Assembly: GCF_037975245.1 (NCBI RefSeq)
Contig: NC_092565.1
Span: 2,364,499-2,428,498 of the forward strand
DNA length: 64,000 bases
Direction of reading: 5' to 3'
Source of the DNA: Apostichopus japonicus
Lineage: Eukaryota; Echinodermata; Holothuroidea; Aspidochirotida; Stichopodidae
This document shows, piece by piece, positions 23,691-37,100 of the stretch. The position numbers and the translations under genes were made by a program. Position 1 is the stretch's first letter. Every line of letters begins with the position of its first letter. The notes under the pieces are model-generated. The model was not told where the DNA came from, searched no databases, and was given only the letters and a program-made list of their open reading frames with translations.

Positions 23691-23965
23691 ATGCGTCATG
23701 TTCCCCGACGACACGGTCGAGTTCGAGACCAGTCACAGTTGGTTTCATAGCACAATTCTACACACGCGTTATGATAGACCATATATAGTACATATATAGA
23801 TCATTAGTGAGAGAGGAAAATGGAAACGTCAAAAAATGGAGTTGTCGGTGTAAGGGGTAGGGTGAGTCACACTTTTACGAAATCATTGATCCGTCACTGG
23901 CTACCCTTCAGCGCTGTAATGATGTCACTGTTCCTCTTTCTCTCCCCGGTGTCTTCGCGTTTTTC

Positions 23966-24091
23966 TTTTACTCCCTCCTTTTCTCCTTTTTCTCTTTTTC
24001 TTCTTTTTCTTTTCCCTTCCTTCCTCTCCTCCTCCTCTTTTTTCCCCTCTTTTTTCCTTTTTTCTTCTCTTTTTTTTCTCTCCTCTTTTTC
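23966..24091. repeat. Polypyrimidine tract, about 125 bp
   Basis: Nearly pure T/C on the plus strand. It lies inside the 22020-24139 element and produces spurious Ser/Phe-rich and Lys/Glu-rich ORFs. Confidence 0.9.
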
Positions 24092-25144
24092 TTACCCGGG
24101 GGGCGCGCGCCCCCAACGCCCCCCCTGGATACGCACCTGGTAAGCGCAGTTCATCTGGGCTACCACGCTTTTTGCACGATCAATTTTTTTTCTTCTAACT
24201 AGTCAATTGTATACCTGGACCAAGGGCGCGCCAACTGATGGTGGCGCTCCTCTCAGATAGTCGTGCATACAACTTTGCAAATCCTGGCTAAGCCCGTGAC
24301 TTTTAATGAATTTCTGTGAGTCAAACTCAAAGCTGTATTTCAAATGGAAAAAATTGTTAAGATATTAACAAGAAAAAAATTCATATTTTCCTTTGGGGGG
24401 GGGGGGGCGTTGATGGAGTGATGTGTATACACAAATAAGATAATACAATAAGAGTTATAAAGGGTATTAAATATAAGGCTGCATCAGTCCAATCGAATTT
24501 CTGCAAAGTGCCCTTTCATGTCGGTGCCCGCCCCAGATTAAAAGTGCTTCCGCCGCCCTTGACCTGGACATCCCCAACATGAGTGTATATAAGAAACATT
24601 TTCTTTTTCATGGATGGGGGGGGGGGGGGGGAGTGCCTACAAGCCTAGAAGTACAGGTTTATCATATATTCTTTGTTATATTTTATACTTTTTTTTGTGA
24701 GACAAATTGCAGTCTCACCCGACACAGCGACATTATCCCGCCTACGTGTCGTTGAACAATGTATGTTTTTCTGGAGGTAGCTGAGTACTGTGTTAAAATA
24801 ATAAATAAGGTAACTAAATAGGAGCTTCAAAAATATACTGTCCCATTTTTCCCCTTCAAAGTGATGTTACCATTTTATCTTCCTCTAATTTACCAAATTT
24901 TTGGGGAAGTGTAAATTTCTAAAACGTGAGATTATAAAATAAAGAATGTTTAGATGCAACTTGCAAAGCCTCAGAAGTGCCGTTTCCGGCAATCTGAGAG
25001 GCATTGTTTGCCAAAAAATTTCTTGTACGCTACGCGCCAACCGATGGTGGCGCTCCGCTTAGATAGTGTCACGGGAACTTTCGGGCACAAAAAGTTTTGC
25101 CCCCCCCCCAAACTGAAATGGTCCCGTACGCCTATGACTATGAC

Positions 25145-27280
25145 GTAAACAGATATCATTTCAACTTCTTCTTACATCTAATTTATACTTTAATTTACTT
25201 TAATAAACTACAGTTTTACAGTGCAACTTTTTCGTTATGATATTTCCAATTTTATCGCTCACGTTTCTTCGGATTTTTAATAAGGCTGTCACTGTAAGCT
25301 ATCATGTATAGGGTTACTAACAACGTACAGGTTTCTCTTAGCATAGCAAAAAAATAATATGTGAATGAGGATGGATGCAATATGTGTATAAAAACATCTT
25401 TGTGAATCTCTTCAAGTTCGTCTATGGAGTTTAAATTAATATTACTGCCTACTGAGCAAACTTGCCTATATCATATAATATGTCATATGTGGATGATAGA
25501 TTAACGTTTCTCGTAATGTATTAAACATGTGAAGGATACTGTAGTGGTTGTGGCTGTCGTATCCAACTTTGTCTACTTATTCAACTATGAATGGAACCAT
25601 TGAATTGGTGTAATAGTTTATTATAATCAAACACGGATTTTTCAGTCACTGTTCCAATTATATACCGTTATCCGAGTCTAAGCTAACTTAGACGAATAGT
25701 CCTTTTCATTAAAACGAATAATGGTTGAATACTGGAGAACAGCTTCATTCTACAAAACAAATGCCAGTGTTTTACTAATTATAGATTGAACTTGTTCAGT
25801 GATAGTGAAAAAAACCCGCCACATCTTACTCTTGTTAAATCATTGTCAGGAGTGTTGCTAGAATTACTGTATGCCCAGTTGCGTAACCAGAAATGTTCAT
25901 GTGGATGTTTTTATTTGGGGGGGGGGGGGTGGGGAGAGTGTTGAGTGCGGAAAAGGAGTTCGAGTTGGCCAAGTTTCGCGCGCGACCAGTTTTGTCATTT
26001 TATAGGTATTTTTGCAATATGCCGCATTCCCAAACACTTGTAACTATATGGTAACTGTATTGTTACGAATGCAGTTTATTCCTGAGTTCCATCTGCTAAT
26101 ATTGTTGAAGGGATATGTCCAACTAAAGATATGAACTTGATATATTGTAGATAAAGTCACTATACTCTTAGCTGATAACACTGTGTGCTTTTATTTACAG
26201 TTCATATTGTATCGTTCACACTTTTTCTACAAAAGCCTAAATGTATTTCTTTATAATTGGATGATTACTTATTCAGTAAAATTTGTTATTTGTCGAATCA
26301 AATTTAGAATTTAGATACATTTAAAAAACTCAAGGTTTTTTTAATGATATTGGATCTTCCCAAACGTAATTTTGTTATAAAGAACGTATTAAAATATTAA
26401 ATTGACGATTGATTTGAATAGCTTGTACATCGCATTGCAAGGATAATGTAAAAAAAAACGTCATTTATGGCAAAATTTAATTTAATTTAATTCCGTCGAG
26501 TTTAATGACGAAATTTATATCAATGAATAACTTTAACATTTTCCAAAACATATGAATTTCAGCGAAGTCCATCGAGTAATGACCTAATTATTATCCTCTT
26601 TTAAGAATGCCCTGGCCAGTTTAAGGTTTGGGGGCGGGCTTCAAAGCAAACAAATAATAACTCCATTAACTTAGTGTGCAGTGCTGACAGGAATCCTAAA
26701 TTTTGGGGTAGAGAAACTGACAACTAAGCGGCCAATTTTACAGTCCTTTTTATGTAAAATTATTAGAAAGTGATCCTTTTTAAATCGAAAAAGTATTTTC
26801 TTTAAATATAACTGGGCTTCATGGAGATCTTTTCTTTAACTTTGGACAACAAAACTAGGAAAACCCAAGTATGTAGTAACAGGAGGAAGGTATCAATTAA
26901 AGTTTGAGACACCAGAGTTTCACATATGATTGTTTTAACATGAAATTTAGTCTTTGGTTGAGCTCGAATATACATGATTTGTATTTTGGAGTACTATTTT
27001 AACGTTGAAAACCTTGTATGTGAAGATTTCAAGTGAAAAATCAAGTTAATTTTTGGGTTTCTCATCCAAAATGTATATTTTGATGAAATCATGCATGTTG
27101 CAAATGGACCAGAACATATTTTATGTACCTGGAGATAGCTTAATACATTAGCATGCACTTTCAACGTGTAAGATTTCGTTCTAGTTCTAGGTGTTTTTCA
27201 AATACTCTTAAACACTACATGTGACACAAAACGTTAGTCGACTGTCACACTGTATACATTATTGAAGCATGCTGAATGAA
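25145..27280. other. Gene-poor AT-rich stretch
   Basis: A G run at 25918-25930 is the only striking feature. No exons or repeats could be assigned. Confidence 0.55.
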
Positions 27281-27590
27281 TTAGGGCCCAAAGCTTTTTC
27301 GTGGTCCCTTTGTATTCATTTAAGAAGTGACGGTGTAGTGGTCAATTGAATCGGCCAAGCACTCTTTGCAAGAGGTAAAATGCATCGTGGGACACTTCTA
27401 CCGTGTGAGTTTGTATGAACCATTGGTTAGGTGATCCAAGGCGTGTTGGTTTTTATTAGGGCCAACAGATTTCCATGGTCCGGTTTCATTCATTTAAGAA
27501 GTGATGGTGTAGTGGTCCTTTTAATTGGTCAAGTATTCTTTAGACCGGGCAAAACGCAATGTGAGACATTTCTATATCGTCTGTAGATTT
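27281..27590. repeat. Tandem duplication, period 175 bp
   Basis: Units begin TTAGGGCC at 27281 and 27456 and share CATTTAAGAAGTGA, GTGTAGTGGTC and further blocks in the same order. Divergence shows that the duplication is old. Confidence 0.75.
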
Positions 27591-27680
27591 TAGCGTATTT
27601 TCCAACAAAAAAAAGAGGTTTTTCTATGTGTAATACGCTATGGAAAATACGCTATGGAAAATAGGCTAAAATCTGGCTTT
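27591..27680. repeat. Imperfect inverted repeat
   Basis: AGATTTTAGCGTATTTTCCA near 27592 pairs, with one mismatch, with the reverse complement of a 20-mer ending at about 27675. The spacer has a direct repeat TACGCTATGGAAAA. Confidence 0.7.
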
Positions 27681-28394
27681 TCCAATACCAAATCTTGAAC
27701 ATCTTGTAAGATAGCATTCGGCTTGCCATAGGTATAACGTTGATAGCATTGTCGAATAAGTAACTGAATCGATAGCAGTTACTTATTATCGCGAATATCG
27801 AACGAGGAACGCGGAATAAGTAACTAACTTCACAGTGGTGTCACCATTATTGTATAAGGTAACCGAGGTTGACCAGAAATCCATATCTGAGAGCAGGGAT
27901 AAAATCTGTAAAAGTGTAATACGATTGGGTGGGTATGTCAATGGGGCAATTATATTGAGTATGCTACCATAACGCAACAGCTGAGTCAGTTTTCAGGTTT
28001 CCAAATGAGCGATCTTTGCACACACGTCATGATACACGCAAGCGCGCACAGGAAAGACTACATTGCAGAAATGATACGAATACCGCAGGCCTGGAGTACG
28101 AGTAAGAGTACATGAGCCTAGTCCTGCAGTGCACGAGAATAGACTTGCAATCGGAATTTAAAGACATTCTGTGTAATGACATGTTACTCGCTTAGGAGAA
28201 CTAACGGTAGTAGGAAAACAGACATGGGCTCTCAAATGGGCTCTCAAATGCTAAACTTATCATATTATATTTATTGGCTACCGGCCTTATGCTTAGGCTA
28301 GGCCGAACGTGTGAAACCTATCCTACTCTACAGAAGTTAGTCTACATTGTTATTAACGTTAGGTACTACTACTACTAGGATTTACAAAGGTGGG

Positions 28395-28570
28395 AGCTAT
28401 TTACCCGATCCGATGATCAATAACAGTGTCTCTAGTGATTATTTACCCGATCGTCGGTTCAATAATAATGGTGCTCTTATTTACTTGAGCATCCACTTTA
28501 TAAGCAATTCATTGTTGCTTATTTACCTGATCGTCAGTTAACTACTGTAAGTGGTGCTTATTTACCCAGT
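28395..28570. repeat. About 40-bp tandem repeat with TATTTACCC
   Basis: TATTTACC-type words recur at 28398, 28440, 28479, 28520 and 28560, with GATCGTCGGTT or GATCGTCAGTT after two of them. Confidence 0.7.
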
Positions 28571-29343
28571 ATTATAATACTAGGCTATTGGCTAGTTTAA
28601 TATAGCGCTCATAATTGACGCACTTAAGCCTTAAGGATTTGCCCAACCATGTCTATCAAGGAAACATCCAAATCACTCAACTGAATGTGTTTTTCATATG
28701 TGTGTTTCCTCACAAATTTATGTAATGATCTCAAAATATTGTTCTGTGCTTATATGCTACGTACAATTGAGCAGAATTTGACCACAAATGTCTGCCATGT
28801 CAAGTTCTTTCATACCCCTCAATTGACACATTACTTGATAAGCTTTAGAACTAACTTTTGTAAGTTTACATCAATTGACTCTGAATGCTGTTTGCTATGC
28901 TCTGAGCCCCTAGCTCAGGCAGGTCAGGTCCCAAAGAGTAGAGGTATCATGCTGTGGTAATATTGTATTTTTTTTTGGGAGTAAGATTTCCAAATCCGCA
29001 AAATACATGCAAAACTGAAGGGGAGGGTGTTAAAAGCTTATAAAAAACACAATTTGATCAGCACATAGCTGAAATGGATTCAAACTCTTTAAATATACAT
29101 GTAACCCTGCTTCCCTGCAAAAAGTTTAGGTTGCCTGCTGTATCGTTGAGCATTTGAAGGTGCGTCAATTAAAAATGTGTGTCAATTATGAAGCCTTTAC
29201 TATACCTGATGTAATGCAGTACAATAATAGAATATCCCACCAACATTTAAGTCCAGGGTGTAGCCGGCTGCATGGTCACACAATGCCCACATAAATCCTA
29301 CACGGTACAACAAAGATTAACGAATCTCAGTTTATATTGGGAG

Positions 29344-29640
29344 GGTATTTGACAAAGTATCCGATGAAGCCAGTGTAGCCACTCCCTTGGGAACGTTTTT
29401 GACCTAGCCTAGAAATATTTTCAAACTTTCTTAACACCTTTAACTCGTGTAACAAAAGACTTCTACTCGATGTAGCCGACAGAGGTGGTGTAGCCACTCC
29501 CATTTAACTCATGCAGGAAATGACTGGGGTCACTTATGGGTTATTCTCATCATAAATATAATACTGCAATGGTATTTGATGACGTATCTAATCCACTTAG
29601 TGTAGCAACTCCTGGGAAAACCTTTGACTTTTTTTATTTT
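29344..29640. repeat. Degenerate tandem duplication, period about 227 bp
   Basis: GGTATTTGA starts at 29344 and 29571, each followed by GTAGC(C/A)ACTCC and then TTTGAC. Another GTAGCCACTCCC lies between them at about 29490. Confidence 0.6.
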
Positions 29641-29799
29641 GGAAAACTTGAAGTAGCCACTCGATTTTAGAGGGAAATTTCGAGTGGCGGGTGTGCTATT
29701 ATTGCTCCTGTAACGCTTATGTATCCACCTGTCGGGAGGTAACAGATCAACAGGGGTGGATTGTACTGATCCCACCCCTTCCAACCCCCTCCCCTAACA

Positions 29800-30921
29800 C
29801 ATTTTTAAGTGTTAGTTATTTGACAACCTTGCATTTAACTTACGCCTAAGTATAAAACTAATAGATAGCCTTAATATGCCTTAAAATGCACCATTTAGTC
29901 CTCACAAGTATATAAATTTGCTAAATATATTTAAATTTCTTTAGGTACGTCAAAACTAAGAAAGTATAATGCTTCTGATCACTTTTGACTGTTTAGATGG
30001 GATGTATAGACACAAATGTTTTCCTATCTAGCTTGGTGAGTCTCTCACCCAGCTCATGTACTGTGATCAGGTGAATAAGCAAACACCCTTTTACAAAAGT
30101 AATTTAGTTAAGTTAGGCCTAGAACTACTAGTAGCACAGTGGCTCAACGATAGCCCTTTCAAAGCCTTAATTGATCACACTACATAAAGAAGGCTAGCAT
30201 CAGTGTGCTTACTCAACAGAGGATGTTAGTTAACCATATTATAATTGTTGGTTTGTCAGGTTTACTGTTGATTTACTGTACTAATGATTTGTGTAATATG
30301 TTAGTTTTACTGTTTCTCGACTGTTCAAATATTACCAGATTTAATTACATGTTTGTTCGTATCGACGATATTGCATAGTAAAACGAAAGAAGAAACAGAA
30401 ACTTGACTTGTAACACTTCCAGGAAAGAAATGTTTTAGTTAATTACAGATATGAAATTCACTGATATATACTACTTCACAATTTACATCACTAATCTAAT
30501 CACGATTACTTCTTAAAACAATTGATGTTCAATTTCTTTCTTCAGAAAGGAGAACTATTAAACTGTGTTAGGGAGCTTTAGTTTACTCAAGTACCAGGGT
30601 TAAAATTAGAATACCTTTACCACTAACTGGCTAGCCTGTTTTCACACAAGCATGGCATCTCGATGTGCTATGTTTAACCAGTACTGTTAATAATTATATG
30701 CATTCCCAACACTATTCAGACTGGCCAATATCGGTTTATTAGAATAGAATTACATTGGCTGTGGAAGCATTTCATTAATTTAGAAATACATTTGGTGATG
30801 AGTGACACCTGCAGTCAAGCTGGAGGACACCAGGTACGACAAGAAGTGATATCCATTTAAGTGTCTATGTGAGTCCTAATTGCTTCTTCCCCTAATATAG
30901 CTGCTTTCTCATTTTCTGTAG
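29800..30921. other. Upstream region of the sideroflexin coding exons
   Basis: It ends in a splice acceptor at 30920-30921, so at least part is intron and a non-coding first exon lies upstream. No promoter element could be placed. Confidence 0.5.
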
Positions 30922-30943
30922 AAGATCAACAGTAGGTTGAAAC

Positions 30944-31137
30944 ATGGCTGCCACTGAATCAGCCATCACAGAGACAGAAGCTCTCCCAGTGGAAAGAGTG
31001 AACCTGAACGAACCAAAGTGGGACCAAAGTACCTATGTAGGACGTGCTAAGCATTTCTTTACAGTCACCAATCCAATGAACCTGCTACTGTCCAGCAAAG
31101 ATTTGGATGAAGCTAAGCAAATTGTAACAACTTATAA
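30944..31137 (+). CDS. Sideroflexin exon with start codon
   Basis: Residues 1-64 plus two bases of K65. The exon itself begins at 30922 after a pyrimidine-rich acceptor, so 22 nt of 5' UTR precede the ATG. The donor is GTAAGT at 31138. The first 18 residues are family-variable; conservation starts at [10 protein letters not shown]. Confidence 0.93.
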
Positions 31138-34100
31138 GTAAGTCAACAACAAACTGACCGCTTCTTTTACCATGTGTGTTCGTCAATCAATTTGTCTGGA
31201 CAGTATTCACAAATGATAGCTATTTGCAGCAATTGTGTGTTCTTCAATTAGGCATTCTGTGAAAGCTTTAAGCTACTGTCCATTCATGTGGAAAGTGATT
31301 TCCAGGTTATATCATAGGTATGATATTACCAACATTTTCTTTTCTAAATTGTTTCCAACACTGGTTTGTGTGGTTTCTAGACTTCATGTGTTTATAAATT
31401 CCAACACTTGAAGTGATTTCAGTAAGCATGTCATACTTTGCGTGCTAGATTTGGAGTGAACATTAAGTTTTTAGAGGAATCTGTTGCAAACTGTATCGGT
31501 ACTGCTTTTCTCTCTTTATGAGCCACAGAAATCAATGTTGGCAAACTGTAGGAAATATTATTAGCGGGAAATACAAATTTGATGAACTGTTGGTAACCTC
31601 TTTAATTTTCTTAAATAATACATTGTGATATCTTCTGTTAAAACATTGACATGTTTCACAGATCTTAAAAGATATACACATGTTAACTTCAATGTTGGTA
31701 AATTTATTCCTTACGCTTTCACTTCTTATCAGGCAAGGATTGGATTTACCAGGTGTTGATTTTGAAGCACTGTGGCGAGCAAAATACCAGTATGATTCTG
31801 CTTTCCATCCTGATACTGGGGAGAAAATGTTTTTGATTGGTAGAATGTCTGCCCAGGTACCAATGAACATGACCATTACTGGATGCATGATGACTTTTTA
31901 CAAGTAAGTTTTCCTTTTTTTGTCTTCAAAGATAATAACGCCATCAATCTACAATCCTGCGGTTTTTGTACACAGGTACCATAGTCTTTTGATTATGTTG
32001 GTTTGTGGATTTGTTTCTAAAATTAACTTGACCACAGTATTGCATGTTTTGGCTGTTGTAAACATTAGGTAGATCCCTTGTGTCCAGTATTACTTCATAG
32101 GTAGGAGGCTTTTAGTCATTTAACAAGAAGATTTTAGGCTTCTGAATTTGATAGACTCTTCAACCTCTGGATTTTCTGACAAAGTAAATTCTGTCTAAGG
32201 ATTTTATTTCTGGTTTTCTTTTATGAATACGGAATGCTATGTATAAATTTCATTCATAATTTTTTTCAGATCTGTAATTTACTCCAAAATCTAAAGCGAT
32301 TTCTTTCTTGATGTTAGTTTTAGATTTTCTCTTCCATGTATACTACAGGCCTATGTATACTATGGTAGGGGGGTGGGGTGGGGGAGGATGCCAGGGTTAA
32401 CAGGGTTAATATAAAACAAAATGCAGTAAGGGTCAAACTGATGTAGTTTCAAATAAAAAAATATGGTGAATGAGAAATTTCAAATTGCAGCCATGTAAAG
32501 AAGGTTTATGAGCACCTGCGTACTTCATAGCAGTAACACACACAAAATGAATTGAAACATACAGGTAACCCTGTATCGAATAATTATTTATTTCCTGAAC
32601 TTCCCCAATGTTAAATATACTTTTTTCTTACAGTCAGTGAATTAGTTCTAGACTTTAATCAAGCTTAAACAAGAGTCAACTAGATCGATGTTGTATTAGC
32701 TTACCGTTCTTATACATGTAGTTTCAACAGCTGAGTGAAGTTAAAATAAGGGCTTAAACAAGAACAATGTAAAGACAATTGGTACACTCTCCATAACTGG
32801 TAATTCAACACAGCAACACAATTTTAATATAATCTGGGAATATAATCCAATTATTCCATATAGGTGTTGTAGTTTTGCCAAACATATTCTGCTATTGTTC
32901 TGTACTTATCTTACTAGCGGCCATTCCAGCACAAAGTAATCCGCTCTTCATCCACAAATTCCTATACTAGTTCGTTAAAAGTTTACTACAAGTAACAAGC
33001 CTTGAAATATCTTTGTCAACATGATAACTGCTACTGTACCTTACCACAAAGAGTCTGGATGAAAACTATGATATATTGTTCAAATTGTTTAACTTTACTC
33101 CTGACGTCTTGAGAGAAAAGTACCATCCCAGTTTTGAAGGTGATAATGATTTATGAAAGTCTACGGTTAGGGACACTTTCCCACGTTTTGCAACACTTTG
33201 CAACATCTTCCCATGTTGACCCACGTTTTGAAATACCAACGTTTAGAACAATCTCGACATGACGTGATTAGTATGATGTTGATGTGTTTTTAATTTTGCT
33301 GTTTGCTCCAATCAGGACAACTCCAGCTGTATTATTCTGGCAGTGGATCAATCAGTCGTTTAATGCAATTGTCAACTACACGAATCGAAGTGGAGATTCT
33401 CCAATACCAGTCAGGTAATGTAAACTCCTAATAGCTCTTGTAACTGGGATGAACACACTATTCAATTGTGTAGCCCTTCGTCCTTATAACTCGGTAGAGT
33501 ATACGTTGATCTCAGCTCTCTGGTTTGCTTTTCTCTCAAATTGACGGGTGCTACTTGCAAAATTAATCCAAACCGGAAACGCATATCGTCAGGGAACGGA
33601 AAGAAATGGAACGAAACTTACCTTTGGGTTTTCTTAAGTGTTTTTGCAACCTTCTACATCACAAATCATTTGCATTTTGATGTTAGCAGTACCGCAGAGT
33701 GTCGTATCGGCCTAGTGTTAGTGCTGAAGTGAATAGCTTGATCAAAATTATTCCTCAACCGACGCTGCACATGTACGTCACAGGGTGAGCTGCAGTCATG
33801 TGAGCGCTTAGGAACTTTTGCAAAAGAGCAAACTCCTTGTCCAAAAGTGCTAGGTTTGATCAAGTTTTACCGAGTCCCAAAAGAAAATAATACAATGTGC
33901 CATACATCAATGGAGAGGTACAATTGTAAATATTCAATGTAACATACATTTGAACGGATTAGAGGATGTTGGTTGAAAAACCACCAGCCATGCCTTTTAA
34001 ATCAAATTCCAAATAATTTCCACATAAAGTCTGTAAGTCATTTTGGGTACCTTACTGATCCTGTAGGACCAATTGTAGTTAAGAGGGGGATCTTCTCAGT

Positions 34101-37100
34101 AATGACCATTTATAAGGAAGTGGCAGGCTATCAAGATTGCAATAAAACTTTTACCAAACCACTAAAACCACACTTGCTTGAGAACTTTATTGTGAAGAGT
34201 TGTGGAGTTGCATTGCTGATGTGTTAACCATTTGCATGTTGATTTTAATTGAGCTGTGTAATTTAACTACTTCATAACATTTCTTTTCAGCCAGCTTGGA
34301 CTGTCCTATTGCTTGGCCACTGGTGGGGCTATTACGACTGCCATGAGCTTAAATTCATTAGTGAAGGTCAGTTTAACAGTTGTTTATTATGTTGAAGTAT
34401 TCAGAAAGACATTTTCATCAATTCTACTTAAAAGATTACCAGGATATAGGATAAGTAGGTTTGCTCAAAGTTTGCTGTGAGTGTTAATGCTATTGATATC
34501 AAATATTTCGTTCAGTATGGGATTTAAAATATCAGAAAATTTAAAATGTATCTTAGCCTTTATTGATTGTTAGGTAGTTTCCCCTTTTTGAAAGTGAAAA
34601 AAATGAGAGCAAAGGAGTGTGATTGAAATATGCAGATAGATTTGTATCCATCTCAATTATAGAGGGCGCCACCACTAGTTGGACGCCTGGTACCATTTGC
34701 AGCTGTAGCTGCAGCTAACTGCATCAATATACCAATGATGAGGATGCGGGAGATCAGGTGTGGTATTCCTGTGTTTGATGAAGATGGCAACAGGATAGGA
34801 GATTCTCAAACAGCTGCTAAGTTAGCTATTACACAAGTAGTCTTTTCCAGGGTTGCTATGGCTTCACCAGGCATGGGTAAGTACAGCCAAATGTATTCCA
34901 ACCAGAATTGAAAAGGTATAAATATCACTTCTTCTTCCTTTTTGCATTCAAGATATGCTTCAATATCTTAGCTGTTCATGATTGATGTATCCTGTAGCTA
35001 CAGTCTGCAGTTTTCTTGACTGTTGACTGCAACTTTTGCTTTGATTTGTGATACACCTTGCCGGTTGCGTCTTCCTTTAGCCTACGTATTAAAATCATGT
35101 TCTATATAGTGGCCAAAAGGAACTGTTATAACATTTAATGATCTTAAGGAGCTGTACCTTGTTGTGATATATGTCCAAGCCATGTTGACCCTTTCTGAGA
35201 CAAGCAAGTAACCATTGCAGTGAAGTTGGTATGTGTAGTGTGAGTGAGTTGGGTGTTTGTATTTGTGAACACAAGTAAAGAAGGTGAATGTTGAAAGATG
35301 TCATACTTGGGCTCGTGGCTACTTAATAAGTACAGGATCACTATTGCCATTGGTGGGGTCCAAGGTCAGCAAAAGTCACATCCAGTTGAAAATTTATACC
35401 GCTGCTGTGGCCAAGTGGATGAAGGCGGTGGCATTTGAAGCAATGAGGCTCAGCAATCGGGAGGTTTGGGGTCATAGTAAGGTGGATTGTTCATCCAAGA
35501 TCAATCTACTGTATTCCCATCTGAAATGACTTTCTAAATTGGAAAGATTCCAAATTTGAGTTTAAAATGTTGAATTGGAAGCCACCCGACGTGGAACTTG
35601 TAATCCATGAGCCCTTGCGGATCTCTCCCACATTTGTGGTCGCTTAAGCGTCGTAAAATAATTGCTGATTATTATTATTATTATCAAAATTTACCAAACT
35701 GAGTGCTATGTGTACAGATGCATTAAAAGTCCAGGGAAACGCTTGTGGTATGACACAGTATGTAGCAAATTAAAACAGCTTAGAGATGATGTATTGAAAG
35801 CATGTCTTCATACCTTGTATTTTGTATATTGTATTTTCTAGATTGTTTGTAAAGCGCACAGATGCATCGCGCGTAGTGCGCTATATAAGATTTCATTTAT
35901 ATTACATTACATTACATACCTGAAGCCAGTTCCCTTCTGAGAAGTTCATTTGTTCTGCAAACACAGCAACGTTTCCACTCCCTGGAGGGTGTTTTGACGA
36001 TATATCCCAAATAGTTCACCTTCATAATAAAGTTCCCTTGCAAAGTACACTAAATCATAAAAGTGTGACCTCTTGCTGGGGATGATGAGTACTCAGAAGC
36101 CAAGCATCAATTTCCTGGGTGCCTCTATCGTGGTCATTTTGTACCTCTTTCGTTTGCAAAGAAATTATGACTGCAATGGTACAAACAGAAAATTAAACAC
36201 ATGTGTACTGTTGTGTGGCAATATTGTGTTTCTAACAATTCTCTTTAAAAATTTGGTATTTTAATACTGTATGGTATCAAGTTTCCTTTTATGTGGTATC
36301 TAGTGGGAGGGTCGTCACCCTGGTTCAGGAGGTCAAGCTTAGATTGAAGGGCAAACATTTGTTGAAAACAACCAGCTACTGGTGTTTGTAGGTATAATAA
36401 CATGTGATGAGGACAACCCTGTGTATTTAAGTTTGGGCAATAGAAATGTGTTCTGAAAGTTATTAAGTAACATGCACGAGATAACAGATGCAGCAAAACT
36501 GTTATTTATGCCTAGGCAAAATTTTGTTGAAAAAGTTAAGGATAAAAGTCCTGTTATTGTATTACAGACCCCTGGGAAGTAGGAATATAAGGAGAGAAAT
36601 TATTTTGTGAAATATTTTAATTTATTTTTAACGTTTCTTCCTTCAGTTATACCAACTTTTATCATGAACAAACTGGACAAAGGTACATTTCTGAAACGGT
36701 ATCCTTGGGCTAATGCCCCCATCCAAGTAGGAATTGTTGGTCTATTGTGAGTATCTTCAAGTATTTTTGCAGTTTCCTTACTTTTGATGTCGTCTGGATT
36801 GTTTTTCAAATCAGCCTTCATTTGATGTAAACGTCCTTAAAAATTTCTGTCACTTGGCAATCATTATTAAAGGCAATAACTATATTGTTCATGACACTCT
36901 GTGATGTGCTTAACAGGGTTTCTCCTCAAAAGTTCTCTCAGGTACAACAAGGTCATGTGTATATACACTAAAATTTAGTTTGTGGCTTAAACAGCATTCT
37001 ATTAACTGTTGTTTACCTATCCTCTGTCGTTTTGTAATGTGTCCAGTAGTTGAGACCATGGTATATTTCTCTCTTACAGACTGCTGTTTGCAACTCCAAT

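Larger units (their letters stand above)
22020..24139 (+). mobile_element. Middle element of the nest, 2120 bp, 5-bp target duplication
   Basis: Ends CAGGCGCGTATCCAGG and (reverse complement) CAGGTGCGTATCCAGG, flanked by GTAAG (22015-22019, 24140-24144). Core at 22063-22165. It resembles the 1796-4008 element in size, in end sequence and in duplication length. Confidence 0.7.
21704..25136 (+). mobile_element. Outer hAT-type element of a three-level nest, 3433 bp
   Basis: Perfect 12-bp inverted ends CATAGGCGTACG and target duplication ACTATGAC (21696-21703, 25137-25144). It holds the elements at 22020-24139 and 22710-23096, a shared core at 24965-25070 (minus), a partial core at 24218-24262, a hairpin and a 42-bp palindrome. 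Confidence 0.85.

Noticed and set aside
23820-24143. 107-codon plus-strand ORF and its 63-codon antisense partner, low-complexity Ser/Phe or Lys/Glu
   Set aside because: It is a translation of a polypyrimidine tract inside a MITE, with no domain or splice context.
31532-31888. Minus-strand ORF of 118 codons
   Set aside because: Antisense to sideroflexin exon 2 and its flanking intron. No family motif.
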